Source: Psychromonas sp. SA13A (GTDB taxonomy: Bacteria; Pseudomonadota; Gammaproteobacteria; Enterobacterales; Psychromonadaceae). Taken from it: DNA of 64,000 nt. Made by a program: the position numbers and the translations under genes. The stretch covers positions 150,536 to 214,535 of the forward strand of contig NZ_WTKU01000005.1 of NCBI RefSeq assembly GCF_011378715.1, written 5' to 3'. How positions within the stretch are numbered: the stretch's first letter is position 1; each line of letters begins with the position of its first letter. The notes below the pieces were generated by a model. That model had not been told where the DNA came from and made no database searches. It was given only the letters and a program-made list of their open reading frames with translations. Of this stretch, positions 44,953 to 55,745 are shown in pieces.

Positions 44953-47214
44953 TTAGTTCCCTACTTTTGCTTTCATATAATCAGAGAACAAGACTAATGC
45001 CCCGCTACTGCCTGTTAACTCTGCACTTTTATTATTATCTTTCCCAACCCATGTGGTGACCACTTCATCTTTATCAAACCCGACAAACCAGCTATCGTTA
45101 AGATTATTGGTGGTCCCCGTTTTACCAGCAAAGTCTTGCCCAGGGTTGCGCCAACGTAAACTACGAGCAGTCCCTTCTGTAGTCACTTTATGTAATGCAT
45201 TAGATAATTGTGACACCGATTGTGATGAAAATATTTGCTGCGCATGTTGACTACGTTGATAAACCACCTCGCCTTGACTCGATACAATGGAGCGAATCAT
45301 TGTTAACGGTTTATACACTCCTTTCATGCTAATTGGTTGATACATTTGCGCGACTTGAAAAGGAGATAATGACACACTGCCTAGCACTAAAGATGGATAA
45401 GCAGGTATTTTTTCATTAACCCCCATTTTATGCAAACTATCAATAACATTGCCTAAACCTACTTGCATCCCAAGGTTTACGGTCGGGACATTCAATGAGT
45501 GCACTAATGCATATTCAACGGTCACCTCTCCACGGAATTTTCGATCGTAATTTTTAGGACGCCAGCGCTGACCGGTGCTATTTTTGAGGATAATCGCTTT
45601 ATCATTTAATGTATCGGTTAATGCATAGCCTTGATCTAGTGCAGTTAAATAAACCGCAGGTTTAACCAAAGAACCAATTGGCCGACTTGCGTCTAAGGCT
45701 CGATTAAAACCACTAAACTTAACATTCTTACCGGAAACAATCGCACGCACTTCAGCATATTCGCGGTCAGTAATGACCATCGCACCTTGTAAGTCACGCT
45801 GCCCCTCTTTTTGTACTTTTGGTACCCCATTCTGTATCGCCATTTCAGCATTTTTTTGCGCTAAAGGAGAAATTGACGTAAAGATCGATAAGCCACTTTT
45901 TTTACGTACACTTGCCGGTACATCACTTTGTAACTCTCGGTTTAACAAACTCACAAAAGCTGGATTAGCACGGTTATTTAACGCCTTGGCATTACTTAAA
46001 TTAAGGTTTCCCTTAGCCGCTATACGATATTGTGCGGTATTAATATAGTTATGCTCCAGCATTAAACGTAACACTAAATCTCGACGTGCCAGTGCTCGTT
46101 CAGGATTCCTTCTTGGGTTGTAGTAGGAAGGACCTTTGATAATTGCCACCAATAATGCAATTTGCTCAACGCGCAACTCATCAACCGGACGTGCAAAATA
46201 AAAATCGCTAGCTAACTCAATACCATAAATACCCGTCGCACCATTTTGAGCTAAATACACTTCATTTAAGTAAGCTTCTAATATTTTATCTTTACTGTAT
46301 TTATGATCAATTAACACCGCCATATACGCTTCTTGAAACTTACGCCATAAGCTACGCTCTTGAGATAAAAACAAATTTTTTGCTAATTGCTGCGTTAATG
46401 TACTACCTCCTTGTACCGTTCTCCCCGCTTTAAAATTAACAATAAACGCGCGCAAAATAGCAAAAGGTGACACACCTTGATGATGATAAAAATTACGATC
46501 TTCCATTAATAGCAATGTATTAATAAAGAGATCCGGTATTTTTTCAAAAGGTACAAAGACCCGGTCTTGAATTTGCTTGCTATTCAGCCTGTCTAATAAC
46601 AAAGGGTCTAAACGAAATTGTTGCAAATGCCTTTGCTGTCTACTGCTAAGATCACTCACCCCTTGCCCATTAAAACTCACCGTCACTAATTGTGCAGGCT
46701 CAGACCGGTCGGAGAAATCAAACGCACGACGATATATAGTGACTTTATTACCACTGGTTGCAAACTGTCCTGCGCTTTGTACATTCCTCACAGGACGATA
46801 ATTCAATAACCTGAGCTCCCCAACCAAGGCGTGTTGGGTTAATGGCGATGCGACCTGTAATGTAAGAGGCCTTGCATATAATGCGGCAGGCAGAGTCCAC
46901 GTAGATCCATCTAAACGGCGCTCTATTTTTTTATCAAAATAGATGCCACAAATAATAATAAACGCAATAAAAGCAAGACTCGCTTTCCAGATAATTGACC
47001 ATAAGCCTTTAAAGAAACGCTGTTTAAAGGAAGGTGTCAGCGATTTATTGGTACTTTTTTTAGTATTTTTTCTTGCTGTAGGTTTACGAGTTGTTTTGGG
47101 GTTTTTAGCAGTACTTTTTTCCCCATTTTCTTTTTTAGCGCCTTGTTTGAGTTTACCTTTTGTCGCTTCTTTCGGTTTGCTCTTAGCGCTTTCATTTTTA
47201 GGTGTTTTTGCCAT
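44953..47214 (-). CDS. mrcB: Penicillin-binding protein 1B
   Basis: 753 residues, bifunctional class A PBP. Long Lys-rich cytoplasmic tail (1-65), TM ~70-92, UB2H domain (~98-185), glycosyltransferase with LLMEDRNFYHHQGVSPFAI (~236-254) and QGGSTLTQQLAKN, then transpeptidase with the SxxK-type GSLVKP (~508; preceded by Ser-Arg-Pro-Ile), SLN in VHSLNVPTV, and KTGTTN (~695). All catalytic motifs are present. Polymerises and crosslinks peptidoglycan with LpoB in relatives. Tail composition is typical. Confidence 0.95.
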   Translation of the reverse strand: MAKTPKNESAKSKPKEATKGKLKQGAKKENGEKSTAKNPKTTRKPTARKNTKKSTNKSLTPSFKQRFFKGLWSIIWKASLAFIAFIIICGIYFDKKIERRLDGSTWTLPAALYARPLTLQVASPLTQHALVGELRLLNYRPVRNVQSAGQFATSGNKVTIYRRAFDFSDRSEPAQLVTVSFNGQGVSDLSSRQQRHLQQFRLDPLLLDRLNSKQIQDRVFVPFEKIPDLFINTLLLMEDRNFYHHQGVSPFAILRAFIVNFKAGRTVQGGSTLTQQLAKNLFLSQERSLWRKFQEAYMAVLIDHKYSKDKILEAYLNEVYLAQNGATGIYGIELASDFYFARPVDELRVEQIALLVAIIKGPSYYNPRRNPERALARRDLVLRLMLEHNYINTAQYRIAAKGNLNLSNAKALNNRANPAFVSLLNRELQSDVPASVRKKSGLSIFTSISPLAQKNAEMAIQNGVPKVQKEGQRDLQGAMVITDREYAEVRAIVSGKNVKFSGFNRALDASRPIGSLVKPAVYLTALDQGYALTDTLNDKAIILKNSTGQRWRPKNYDRKFRGEVTVEYALVHSLNVPTVNLGMQVGLGNVIDSLHKMGVNEKIPAYPSLVLGSVSLSPFQVAQMYQPISMKGVYKPLTMIRSIVSSQGEVVYQRSQHAQQIFSSQSVSQLSNALHKVTTEGTARSLRWRNPGQDFAGKTGTTNNLNDSWFVGFDKDEVVTTWVGKDNNKSAELTGSSGALVLFSDYMKAKVGN

Positions 47215-47295
47215 AACAGATTTAGTTAACTCATTTTTTAATAAATTTTAGGTATGTATTAGCCATGTAAAGCACGATCATCGCGCACCATAACA

Positions 47296-49776
47296 TTATC
47301 TAGATAAATGTTTTTTAGTTTTCCGTGTTGCTAATGCATTCGCCGGGTCGTCGGGCCAAAAATGTTTCGGATAGCGCCCTTTCATCTCTTTTTGTACTTC
47401 TTTGTAAGCGCCAGACCAAAATGAATGCAAATTTTGAGTAACTTGTAATGGTTTCATCGCCGGTGATAACAAGGCTAATTGAATATCGATACGCCCATCA
47501 AAGATACACGGAGTTTGTGCCTGACCATATAATTCCTGCATTTTAACCGACAATAATGGATTTTGTTGCTCTCGATATTGTAATTTTATCGCCGAGCCCG
47601 TAGGCACTGTGATCGTTTGTGGAAACTGTGCCTCTAGCTTTTGTTGTTGTGACCAAGTTAAACGAGATAATAATGCAGCTTTCAAATCAATTTTTTTAAA
47701 TTGCTCAGGTTGCGTAATCCCTGTACAAAAAGGGGCGAGCCATAATTCTAATTGTTCAATTAATGTCTCCTCACTGAAGTCAACGGCCTCTTTTTCACCC
47801 GCTAACTTATACTGTTCAGAGGCATAACGTAAACGGGTTAATAAGGCTTTGTTCGCGTCACTCCAATGTAAAATAGACAGTCCAGCTTGTCTTAAACCAT
47901 TTAATAATGCACTTAACTTTTGTTGCTTCGAGACCTTAGCAAGCGGTAAACGGCTGATTGTAATTTTACCCAACATCAAACGTTGCTCAGCAATCAGTTT
48001 ATTTTCTTTTAATGACCAACATAAGTAATCAACAGACTTTAAGTAATGTGGAAGGTAAGCTTTTATGGTCTCTAAATTGATACTACAGGCTTTAAAGATA
48101 AGGCTATTAGTTTTTTGCTCCGACAGCGCAAGGTCTGCAACCACCAGCATCTTTTCATTTAATAGTGCAGAATGATTAACCAAACATGCTCCCGCTCCAT
48201 TACTCAATAAATAGTCAAGAGATTGCCCGTTACTACGACTCATTGCAATACGATCAGGGAAAGCAATCGCTAATAGCAGCCCACAATATTGCATTGGTAA
48301 ACTGCTAGGCATTTTCTGAGAGCATTTTTTAAGCAATATTTGATATTGTTTTTTCACTGGATAAGAAACGGAATTTAACTGTGCTTCAATATCATCGTTC
48401 CCTTTTTCATTTGCTTCTAAAAATGCGGCGATTAAACAGCCTAATGCTACCACTCCAGATTGCTTTAAGGTGCACTCTAAGGTTTTAGCGGTGATCAGCA
48501 TATGTCCTAATCGAGGTGTTAAGGCAAGTTCAATGATCTGCTCACCATGGGCAGTACAACGGCCACGAGAATCTATTGCGTTAATACTTTGCAATAACTG
48601 TTGTGCCACCTGAATATTATTCTCGTTTGGCTGAGTTAAAAAAGGCAATTGTTTAGGATGAGTAACTCCCCAAGCACTTACTTCAAGCATTAAAGCCGTT
48701 AATTCACTTTGTAAAATAGGCGCTTCATTCTGTGCCCTTAAACGCTTTTCTTTAGCCCAAAGTCGATAACAAGTACCCGCACTTAAACGCCCGGCTCGAC
48801 CTGCGCGTTGCGTGGCGCTTGCCTCGCTGATGGTCTGGCTTTTCAACTTGCCAATCCCCGTTTGAGCTTGAAAATGAAAACTTCGCTCAACACCGGAGTC
48901 AACCACCACAGTAATGCCATCGATAGTTAAACTGGTTTCTGCAATATTAGTAGCGACCACTATCTTACGCATTTTATTAGGAGGAGATTGAATCGCTAAT
49001 TGCTGATCATCTAAACTTAATTTACCGTATAAGGGGGCTAATAAAATGGGTAGCTGTAGAGCATCAATCCAATGTTGTAAATCCCGGCAACAGCGAAGAA
49101 TTTCTTTCACTCCTGCAACGAATACCAATATATTGCCAGTTTGTTGCTGATAAGCCATTTTAATTAATGCGACTAATGCTTGTTGCTGAGCAACGCCCCC
49201 TTCCTGCCCCATAACAGGTTGATAAACATATTCGAGAGGGTAACCCCGACCTTCACAACTGACGTAAGCCGCGGCGGGTAAATGTTGTTGTAATGCCTGA
49301 TTATCCAAAGTTGCAGACATCACCAACAAGGTTAAATCTTCGCGCAAACTTGCCTGGGCATCTAAACATAAAGCCAAACCTAAATCAGCTTGAAGATTTC
49401 GCTCATGAAATTCATCAAAAATAACTAAATCAATTCCTGTTAGCTCGGGATCTTGCTGTAATAATCGAATCAAAATACCTTCAGTAACTATTTCAAGTTG
49501 TGTCTCAGCACTTACCTTAGATTCACCACGTAATCGATATCCTACTTGCTGGCCGATTGGTTGACCTAATTGTTTAGCAAGATAGTGAGCAATATTTCGC
49601 GCGGCTAAACGACGCGGCTCTAACATAATAATTTTGCCGCCAAACCACCGTTCTTTTAACAAAACTAAGGGGAGACAAGTAGATTTACCCGCACCTGGTG
49701 GTGCTTGAAGGATCACTTGAGGGCACAAATTAAGTTGTTGTTTAAGTTCAGCGAGAACCGCTTGAATAGGTAGCAT
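47296..49776 (-). CDS. hrpB: ATP-dependent DEAH-box RNA helicase HrpB
   Basis: 826 residues. Walker A QAPPGAGKST (~23-32), DEFH box in VIFDEFHERNLQ (~115-126), SAT motif MSATLDN, motif V/VI with ATNIAETSLTIDG and QRAGRAGRLSAG, then the HrpB-specific C-terminal region ending with SGAYKEVQKEMKGRYPKHFWPDDP. Very similar in layout to E. coli HrpB. Located next to mrcB, as in E. coli. Cellular role remains poorly known. Confidence 0.96.
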   Translation of the reverse strand: MLPIQAVLAELKQQLNLCPQVILQAPPGAGKSTCLPLVLLKERWFGGKIIMLEPRRLAARNIAHYLAKQLGQPIGQQVGYRLRGESKVSAETQLEIVTEGILIRLLQQDPELTGIDLVIFDEFHERNLQADLGLALCLDAQASLREDLTLLVMSATLDNQALQQHLPAAAYVSCEGRGYPLEYVYQPVMGQEGGVAQQQALVALIKMAYQQQTGNILVFVAGVKEILRCCRDLQHWIDALQLPILLAPLYGKLSLDDQQLAIQSPPNKMRKIVVATNIAETSLTIDGITVVVDSGVERSFHFQAQTGIGKLKSQTISEASATQRAGRAGRLSAGTCYRLWAKEKRLRAQNEAPILQSELTALMLEVSAWGVTHPKQLPFLTQPNENNIQVAQQLLQSINAIDSRGRCTAHGEQIIELALTPRLGHMLITAKTLECTLKQSGVVALGCLIAAFLEANEKGNDDIEAQLNSVSYPVKKQYQILLKKCSQKMPSSLPMQYCGLLLAIAFPDRIAMSRSNGQSLDYLLSNGAGACLVNHSALLNEKMLVVADLALSEQKTNSLIFKACSINLETIKAYLPHYLKSVDYLCWSLKENKLIAEQRLMLGKITISRLPLAKVSKQQKLSALLNGLRQAGLSILHWSDANKALLTRLRYASEQYKLAGEKEAVDFSEETLIEQLELWLAPFCTGITQPEQFKKIDLKAALLSRLTWSQQQKLEAQFPQTITVPTGSAIKLQYREQQNPLLSVKMQELYGQAQTPCIFDGRIDIQLALLSPAMKPLQVTQNLHSFWSGAYKEVQKEMKGRYPKHFWPDDPANALATRKTKKHLSR

Positions 49777-50037
49777 CGAAGATAAAATCCTTTAAAAATA
49801 GAACTACATGCAAAAGACAAAACAGCACAGAGAATAATCAAATATGATAAAAAAAAGATCATAGCGTCACAATTAGTAACTGATCATTTGACTCGGGTAA
49901 CAATTATTGCTATAGATAGCCGCCGAAAAAAACTGATGTCTCTATGTTAGCAAAGTTTGTTCGACCTACTACTTATATTTATCACCGTTTTGATGCGTCT
50001 AAAGCGTATTTACACTGCATCGGAAGAAGGAAAATTT

Positions 50038-50487
50038 ATGCCCGCTATTAAAAGCAAAAAAACACTCGGTATTTTAGCCATTGCTGGAGTAGAGCCATAC
50101 CAAGAAAAAGCTGGTGAGGAATACATGGGTAAACCTCAACGTGATCATTTCACCAGTATTCTTAAAGCATGGACTACACAGCTTCGCGAAGAAGTCGACC
50201 GCACTGTTGATCATATGAAAGATGAAGCATCAAATTTCCCAGATCCTGTTGACCGCGCAACACAAGAAGAAGAGTTCAGCTTGGAATTGCGTGCACGCGA
50301 TCGTGAACGTCAATTAATCACTAAAATTGCAAAAACACTGAAAAAAATCGAAGCTGATGATTTCGGATTTTGTGAATCTTGTGGTGTTGAAATTGGTATT
50401 CGCCGTTTAGAAGCTCGTCCTACTGCAGATTTATGTATCGACTGTAAAACACTGGCAGAGATAAAAGAAAAACAAAGTATTGGTTAA
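50038..50487 (+). CDS. dksA: RNA polymerase-binding transcription factor DksA
   Basis: 149 residues. Binds the RNA polymerase secondary channel and, with ppGpp, reprograms stringent-response promoters. Visible: coiled-coil tip [22 protein letters not shown] with the two critical Asp residues, and the four-Cys zinc finger [25 protein letters not shown]. The chosen ATG has AAGGAA just upstream and gives the normal length (E. coli 151); an in-frame extension to 49957 adds non-family sequence. Followed by a terminator and gluQ. Confidence 0.96.
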   Translation: MPAIKSKKTLGILAIAGVEPYQEKAGEEYMGKPQRDHFTSILKAWTTQLREEVDRTVDHMKDEASNFPDPVDRATQEEEFSLELRARDRERQLITKIAKTLKKIEADDFGFCESCGVEIGIRRLEARPTADLCIDCKTLAEIKEKQSIG

Positions 50488-50510
50488 TCCTTGTGATTAA
50501 ACGAATTAAA

Positions 50511-50545
50511 AAACGGTTAGCATTTGCTAGCCGTTTTTGTTTTTA
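50511..50545 (+). terminator. Rho-independent terminator after dksA
   Basis: ACGGTTAGC / GCTAGCCGT stem with an ATTT loop followed by TTTTTG TTTTT. It sits only 12 bases before the gluQ start proposed here, so it may also attenuate read-through into gluQ. Confidence 0.88.
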
Positions 50546-50556
50546 GAGAAAATAAT

Positions 50557-51462
50557 TTGTTATTAAAAGAGAACAAGCAATATATTGGACGATTTGCTCC
50601 TTCACCTTCAGGACCATTACATTTTGGTTCTTTAGTGGCTGCGGTTGGTAGTTATTTGCAAGCTAAATCTCAGCATGGAGTATGGCAAGTTCGTATTGAA
50701 GATATCGACCCGCCTCGAGAAATTGCCGGAGCCAGTGAAGATATATTACAAACACTCCAAGCTTATGGTTTATTATGGGATGGTAATGTAATCTATCAAC
50801 ATCAAAGAAGCCAAGCCTATGAAGCCATATTAGACGCATTAACTAAACAAAATCTCTGCTATGCATGCAGTTGCACACGTAAAATGATCAAGCAACAAGG
50901 CGGTTTTTATCAAGGTCAGTGTCGAGATAAACAGCACTCACCCGTTGCGAATGCATTACGTATTAACTTGTCATCTATCCGTTACAAAACCACCCATTTT
51001 AAAGATAAGTTACAAGGCTTGATTGAACTGGATGCCACTCAAGTGGACGATGATTTTATTATTAAACGTAAAGATGGCTTATATGCTTATAATCTTGCCG
51101 TGGTGATAGATGATATTGAGCAAGGTGTTACGGAAGTGGTAAGAGGTGCAGACTTAATTAGCACAACAGGTAAACAAATAAGTCTTTACCAACTACTTGA
51201 TGCTAAAGTGCCCAGTTATGTTCATTTACCTTTAGCGGTGACGGCGCCAGGGTTTAAACTTTCGAAACAAAATCATGCGACAGCGGTGGATAAAAAAAAT
51301 CCAGTGCCAACCTTGCTAAAAGTGTTGGCTTTTTTAGGTCACCCAGTGCCGAAGAACATAGCACAATCGAACTGTGCAGAAATTTTACTGTGGGCACAGC
51401 AGCATTGGTGTTTAAACAATGTGCCTAAACAGCTAGAAATTCAACTGCCTGTCACGCTTTAA
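50557..51462 (+). CDS. gluQ: Glutamyl-Q tRNA(Asp) synthetase
   Basis: 301 residues. Attaches glutamate to queuosine-34 of tRNA(Asp), using only the catalytic half of a GluRS. Seen: YIGRFAPSPSGPLHFGSL (HIGH-like motif), RIEDIDPPRE, zinc ligands CYACSCTRK ... GQCRDK, and KLSKQN as the KMSKS-like motif. There is no anticodon-binding domain, which fits GluQ. No ATG is available at the 5' end; the TTG at 50557 is chosen because a TTG at 50524 lies inside the dksA terminator loop. The dksA-gluQ-pcnB order is as in E. coli. Confidence 0.92.
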   Translation: MLLKENKQYIGRFAPSPSGPLHFGSLVAAVGSYLQAKSQHGVWQVRIEDIDPPREIAGASEDILQTLQAYGLLWDGNVIYQHQRSQAYEAILDALTKQNLCYACSCTRKMIKQQGGFYQGQCRDKQHSPVANALRINLSSIRYKTTHFKDKLQGLIELDATQVDDDFIIKRKDGLYAYNLAVVIDDIEQGVTEVVRGADLISTTGKQISLYQLLDAKVPSYVHLPLAVTAPGFKLSKQNHATAVDKKNPVPTLLKVLAFLGHPVPKNIAQSNCAEILLWAQQHWCLNNVPKQLEIQLPVTL

Positions 51463-51612
51463 TAAAGGACTTTATTAAAGCACTGTAGTAGTACATAAAA
51501 TGTCTACTTTAATAAAGCGAAATACACAGAAGCAAATTTAATTTGTTTTTAATAACTTGCGCACATAAAATGAGCGCATTATTTTCAGACTAATTCCATC
51601 TAAGTAGATGCA

Positions 51613-51627
51613 AAGGATAGAGCTATT
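51613..51627 (+). promoter_or_regulatory. Ribosome-binding site and ATT start of pcnB
   Basis: AAGGAT (51613-51618), a good Shine-Dalgarno, 6 bases before ATT (51625-51627). In E. coli AUU keeps PcnB synthesis low; the same limit is expected here. Confidence 0.8.
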
Positions 51628-53034
51628 AAACGCTTAAGCAAACTTGTAAAAAAAGTATTTCAAAAGAAAAAAACGCCACAAGCCGCAGTATCGCTTGATC
51701 AATATAAGATCCCACGCGAAGAACATTCAATTTCTCGTTCGGATATTGACGAAAATGCATTGAAGGTTTTGTATCGTTTACATAATGCAGGTTACCGCGC
51801 TTTATTGGTTGGCGGTGGTGTGCGTGACTTATTATTAGGCTTGAAGCCTAAAGATTTTGATATTACGACAAATGCTACCCCTGAAGAAGTTAAAGCTTTA
51901 TTTAGGAATTGCCGCTTAATTGGTCGCCGTTTCCGTCTTGCACACATTTTATTTGGTCGTGAAATCATTGAAGTTGCCACTTTTCGAGGCCATCACGATG
52001 AAGCAGAGCAAGACAAACAAAAGGTCAAACAATCGCAAGAAGGTATGTTGTTACGCGATAATGTTTACGGCTCTTTAGAAGAAGATGCTGAACGTCGTGA
52101 CTTTACTGTTAACGCACTGTATTACGATATCGCTGATTTCTCTTTATATGACTTCTGCGGTGGTATGAACGATTTAGCAAAACGTCGTTTAACCTTAATT
52201 GGTGAACCAGAGGTTCGTTACCGTGAAGATCCTGTGCGTATGTTGCGCGCGATCCGATTTGCAGCAAAATTAGATTTATCTATCAGTGAAGAATGTGCTG
52301 AGCCAATTCGCCGTTTAGCTTCTTTATTACAAGATATTCCTGCGGCACGCCATTTTGATGAAGTAATAAAATTACTATTATCAGGTCAAGGTTTAGCAAC
52401 TTATCGATTATTAAAAGAATATAAATTATTAGCGGTACTATTCCCGATTTTATTTAAAGATGGCGAAGATGACAAAGCCACTAAAATGATTGAACAAGCT
52501 TTAATGGATACTGATAAGCGTATCTCTGAAGGTAAGCGAGTGACCCCTGCTTATATCTATGCAGTGATGTTATGGTACCCGCTTGAGCAACGAGCATTAG
52601 AGATGAGCTTTGAAAGTGGTATCGAATTACACGATGCATTTATGCTAGCGATGAATGAAGTGTTAACCATTCAAGTCAAAACTATTGCTATTCCTAAGCG
52701 CTTCACCGCGGCTATTCGTGATATCTGGGTTTTACAGCATCGTCTACCCCGCTTTGGAGGTAAACGCGCACAGCGTGTTTATGCGCATGAGAAGTTCCGA
52801 GCTGCCTTTGACTTTTTAGCATTAAGAGCACGTGTTGAACAAAGTCGCGAACTAGCTGAACTAACGGCATGGTGGGAAGAATATCAATTGCACAACAAAT
52901 TACCTGAGCACCAATATGCTCGTCAAAATGTCAATAAAGCAAAAGAATACAAACCAGAAGCAAATCAACCTGCTAAAAAGCGTCGCTACAGCAAAGCCAA
53001 GCGTAAACCCGCACCGAGTAAAAGCAATGATTAG
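51625..53034 (+). CDS. pcnB: Poly(A) polymerase I (AUU start)
   Basis: 469 residues when read from ATT at 51625. Adds poly(A) tails to RNA 3' ends to promote decay. Seen: [45 protein letters not shown] (nucleotidyltransferase core with DxD), [30 protein letters not shown], and a basic C-terminus. Homology with PcnB clearly continues upstream of the first TTG (51760), e.g. [14 protein letters not shown]; between the in-frame stop TAA at 51601 and that TTG there is no ATG, GTG or TTG. AAGGAT ends 6 bases before ATT. E. coli pcnB is known to start at AUU, so the rare start seems conserved. Confidence 0.92.
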   Translation: MKRLSKLVKKVFQKKKTPQAAVSLDQYKIPREEHSISRSDIDENALKVLYRLHNAGYRALLVGGGVRDLLLGLKPKDFDITTNATPEEVKALFRNCRLIGRRFRLAHILFGREIIEVATFRGHHDEAEQDKQKVKQSQEGMLLRDNVYGSLEEDAERRDFTVNALYYDIADFSLYDFCGGMNDLAKRRLTLIGEPEVRYREDPVRMLRAIRFAAKLDLSISEECAEPIRRLASLLQDIPAARHFDEVIKLLLSGQGLATYRLLKEYKLLAVLFPILFKDGEDDKATKMIEQALMDTDKRISEGKRVTPAYIYAVMLWYPLEQRALEMSFESGIELHDAFMLAMNEVLTIQVKTIAIPKRFTAAIRDIWVLQHRLPRFGGKRAQRVYAHEKFRAAFDFLALRARVEQSRELAELTAWWEEYQLHNKLPEHQYARQNVNKAKEYKPEANQPAKKRRYSKAKRKPAPSKSND

Positions 53035-53509
53035 TTATATTGGTATTGGCAGTAACCAAGCACAGCCAATTGAACAAGCAAAACAAGCCATCACAGCACT
53101 TTCTAATATAAAAGATACCAAACTACTGATGTGTTCATCTTTATATAGAAGTGCGCCTATGGGGCCACAGGATCAACCTGATTATATCAATGCTGTCGCT
53201 AAACTAGAGACAACACTATCTGCGCTTGAACTACTAGATGCACTACAGGTCATTGAACAGGAACAAGGACGCGAACGTAAAGCTTTGCGTTGGGGGCCAC
53301 GTACCTTAGATTTAGATATTCTTTTGTATGCAGATCAAGAGATAGAAAATGAGCGCTTAACCGTACCTCATTATGGGATGAAAGAGCGTGAGTTTGTGCT
53401 TTACCCACTCTTTGAAATAGCACCAACATTGCAAATGCCCAATGGCACTTCTTTGATCGAGATACTTAAACATTGCGATAAAAATGGTTTGACCGCTATT
53501 ACAGGTTGA
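53027..53509 (+). CDS. folK: 7,8-dihydro-6-hydroxymethylpterin pyrophosphokinase FolK
   Basis: 160 residues. Transfers pyrophosphate from ATP to 6-hydroxymethyl-dihydropterin in folate synthesis. Motifs: [19 protein letters not shown] at the N-terminus, [25 protein letters not shown] (~42-66), and [20 protein letters not shown] (~82-101) with the catalytic Arg/Asp residues. The ATG overlaps the pcnB stop by 8 bases; the frame extends further upstream inside pcnB but that part is not FolK-like. Same pcnB-folK-panB order as E. coli. Confidence 0.95.
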   Translation: MISYIGIGSNQAQPIEQAKQAITALSNIKDTKLLMCSSLYRSAPMGPQDQPDYINAVAKLETTLSALELLDALQVIEQEQGRERKALRWGPRTLDLDILLYADQEIENERLTVPHYGMKEREFVLYPLFEIAPTLQMPNGTSLIEILKHCDKNGLTAITG

Positions 53510-53570
53510 ATTAATTCATCACCTCAGTAAAATCATGCAACAATTACCCCACTGCTAGTTAGGAGCAATA

Positions 53571-54365
53571 ATGGCTAAAGTAAACGTTTCGCGTTTAGCT
53601 AAAATGAAACAAGAGCAAGAAAAAATTACTTGTATCACCGCATATGATGCGAGTTTTGCAGCTATTTTTGATCAAGCAGGTATTCAAGTTTTATTGGTAG
53701 GTGACTCTTTAGGCATGGTATTACAAGGGCATGACTCTACCTTACCAGTGACTGTAGAGCATATTGCATATCACACAGCAGCCGTTGCTAGCATCACCAA
53801 GAAATCTTTAATTATTGCTGACTTACCGTTTATGTCTTACGCAACACCAGAGCAAACTTACATCAATGCAGCGACGTTAATGCGCGCAGGTGCAAATATG
53901 GTCAAGCTTGAAGGTGGTGCTTGGTTAACAGCATCTGTAAAAGGCTTGATCGAGCGCGGTATTCCAGTTTGTGGTCATTTAGGGTTAACACCACAATCTG
54001 TTAATGTTTTCGGTGGTTATAAGGTCCAAGGCAGAGCTGATGCTCAGGCTGATAAATTACTTGAAGATGCCCTCGCATTGCAAACAGCAGGCATTCAACT
54101 TTTAGTACTTGAATGTGTACCTGTTGCTTTAGCTGAGCGAGTCACTAAAGCGTTGCATATACCTGTTATCGGTATTGGCGCAGGAACAGAAACAGACGGT
54201 CAAATATTAGTAATGCACGATGCATTTGGTATTTCAGCTGGGTTTTGCCCTAAGTTTTCTAAAAACTTTTTAGTAGAGACCGGCGATATTCGTCGTGCTG
54301 TTGTGCTTTATAAAGAACAAGTAGAAAATAAAATTTTCCCTGGCGCTGAACATAGCTTTTATTAA
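53571..54365 (+). CDS. panB: 3-methyl-2-oxobutanoate hydroxymethyltransferase
   Basis: 264 residues, same length as E. coli PanB. First committed step of pantothenate synthesis: ketoisovalerate to ketopantoate using methylene-THF. Seen: [42 protein letters not shown] (metal-binding Asp), [39 protein letters not shown] lies 6 bases before the ATG. First of panB-panC-panD. Confidence 0.97.
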   Translation: MAKVNVSRLAKMKQEQEKITCITAYDASFAAIFDQAGIQVLLVGDSLGMVLQGHDSTLPVTVEHIAYHTAAVASITKKSLIIADLPFMSYATPEQTYINAATLMRAGANMVKLEGGAWLTASVKGLIERGIPVCGHLGLTPQSVNVFGGYKVQGRADAQADKLLEDALALQTAGIQLLVLECVPVALAERVTKALHIPVIGIGAGTETDGQILVMHDAFGISAGFCPKFSKNFLVETGDIRRAVVLYKEQVENKIFPGAEHSFY

Positions 54366-54412
54366 CGCCAACAACCGTTATTAATAACAACTTTTTTTGT
54401 TAAGAGTTAACC

Positions 54413-55267
54413 ATGCAAATAATTAAAGATCCGACTTTACTACGTAATGAAATAAAAAAAATTAAACAGCAAGGTGCACAAGTTAGCTTTGTACCAACCA
54501 TGGGGAACTTACATCAAGGGCACTTAACGCTTGTTAAAGAAGCTCAACAACATGCCGAAGTTACTGTTGTTAGTATTTTTGTTAACCCAATGCAGTTTAA
54601 TAACGCAGATGACCTTGCGAATTACCCAAAAACATTAGATGCAGATTGTGCCAAGCTTGAACAAGCAGGGGTTGATATTGTATTTATCCCTTCTGCACAG
54701 GTCATTTATCCAAATGGGCTACATTCTCAAACGGTTGTAGAAGTACCAGGTATTTCAGATTGTTTAGAAGGTGAATTACGTCCAGGACATTTTCGGGGTG
54801 TAAGCACCATCGTTGCTAAACTATTTAATTTAGTACAACCCGATTTTGCCTGCTTTGGAGAAAAAGATTTTCAACAACTGTGTGTGATAAAACAAATGGT
54901 AGTTGATTTGGCCATGCCCATTGAAATTATTGCAGTTGCTACCGTTAGAGAATCTTCGGGCTTAGCAATGAGTTCGCGCAATAATAAGTTATCAGCCGAT
55001 CAAAAAATAATTGCACCAAAAGTTGCAGAAGTGATGAATGACCTTGGACAAAAAGTTCAAGTTAATCCTGAAACCAGTAAGCAATTAATTGAAGATGCAA
55101 GCCAAACTTTAAACAAAGTAGGCTTTAAAACTGATAAAATTCATGTGGTTGACCCACTTACATTGGCACCTTTAAACTCAGACAGTAAGCAAGCTGTGGT
55201 GTTAATGGCCGCTTTCTTAGGAGAGACTCGCTTAATTGATAACTTAGTTGTTAATTTGCACCAATAA
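54413..55267 (+). CDS. panC: Pantothenate synthetase
   Basis: 284 residues. ATP-dependent condensation of pantoate and beta-alanine. Nucleotidyltransferase motifs: VPTMGNLHQGHLTLV (HxGH type), FVNPMQFN, GHFRGVSTIVAKLFNLVQPDFACFGEKDFQQ, and the KMSKS-like MSSRNNKLS. 47 bases downstream of panB. Complete. Confidence 0.97.
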   Translation: MQIIKDPTLLRNEIKKIKQQGAQVSFVPTMGNLHQGHLTLVKEAQQHAEVTVVSIFVNPMQFNNADDLANYPKTLDADCAKLEQAGVDIVFIPSAQVIYPNGLHSQTVVEVPGISDCLEGELRPGHFRGVSTIVAKLFNLVQPDFACFGEKDFQQLCVIKQMVVDLAMPIEIIAVATVRESSGLAMSSRNNKLSADQKIIAPKVAEVMNDLGQKVQVNPETSKQLIEDASQTLNKVGFKTDKIHVVDPLTLAPLNSDSKQAVVLMAAFLGETRLIDNLVVNLHQ

Positions 55268-55337
55268 AGTTTTTACTTTATAGTCGCCTCTGTTGAAAAA
55301 ACAAACATTTTAAATTTTTTAGACTCAAAGGTTTTGT

Positions 55338-55718
55338 ATGAAAAAGACACTGCTAACAGGCAAATTGCACCAAGCGCGCGTTACCCATGCTGAATTAAAT
55401 TACGAGGGTTCATGTGCAATCGATCAAGACCTTCTTGAGCAATCGGGTATTTTAGAATACGAACAGATTGAGATTTACAACATCGATAACGGCGCTCGCT
55501 TTTCTACCTATGCAATCATTGGTGAACGTGGTTCAAAAATAATTTCTGTTAATGGTGCTGCTGCACGTCAAGCTGCAGTAGGAGACCGTGTTATTATCTG
55601 TACTTACGCTAGTTTCGAAGCCGAAGAGATTAAAGGCCATAAACCTAGCCTAGTATATTTAGATAAAGACAATAATATTGTCCGCACCAGCAAAGATGTT
55701 CCAATCCAAGTAGCGTAG
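55338..55718 (+). CDS. panD: Aspartate 1-decarboxylase proenzyme
   Basis: 126 residues. Makes beta-alanine for PanC. The self-processing site Gly24-Ser25 is intact in [13 protein letters not shown], which yields the pyruvoyl group; [10 protein letters not shown] and the conserved [20 protein letters not shown] follow. Completes a contiguous pantothenate set, 70 bases after panC and followed by a strong terminator. As PanD is of the self-cleaving bacterial type, PanM (PanZ) dependence is possible but its gene is not here. Confidence 0.97.
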   Translation: MKKTLLTGKLHQARVTHAELNYEGSCAIDQDLLEQSGILEYEQIEIYNIDNGARFSTYAIIGERGSKIISVNGAAARQAAVGDRVIICTYASFEAEEIKGHKPSLVYLDKDNNIVRTSKDVPIQVA

Positions 55719-55745
55719 TTAAGACCTAAACGCTCCTGCAGATTG

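Noticed and set aside
52916..53026. Longer FolK start inside pcnB
   Set aside because: The extension is out-of-frame pcnB sequence; FolK proteins begin at the ATG at 53027.
51760..53034. pcnB starting at TTG 51760
   Set aside because: It would cut off clear family sequence; the ATT at 51625 has a good ribosome-binding site and a precedent in E. coli.
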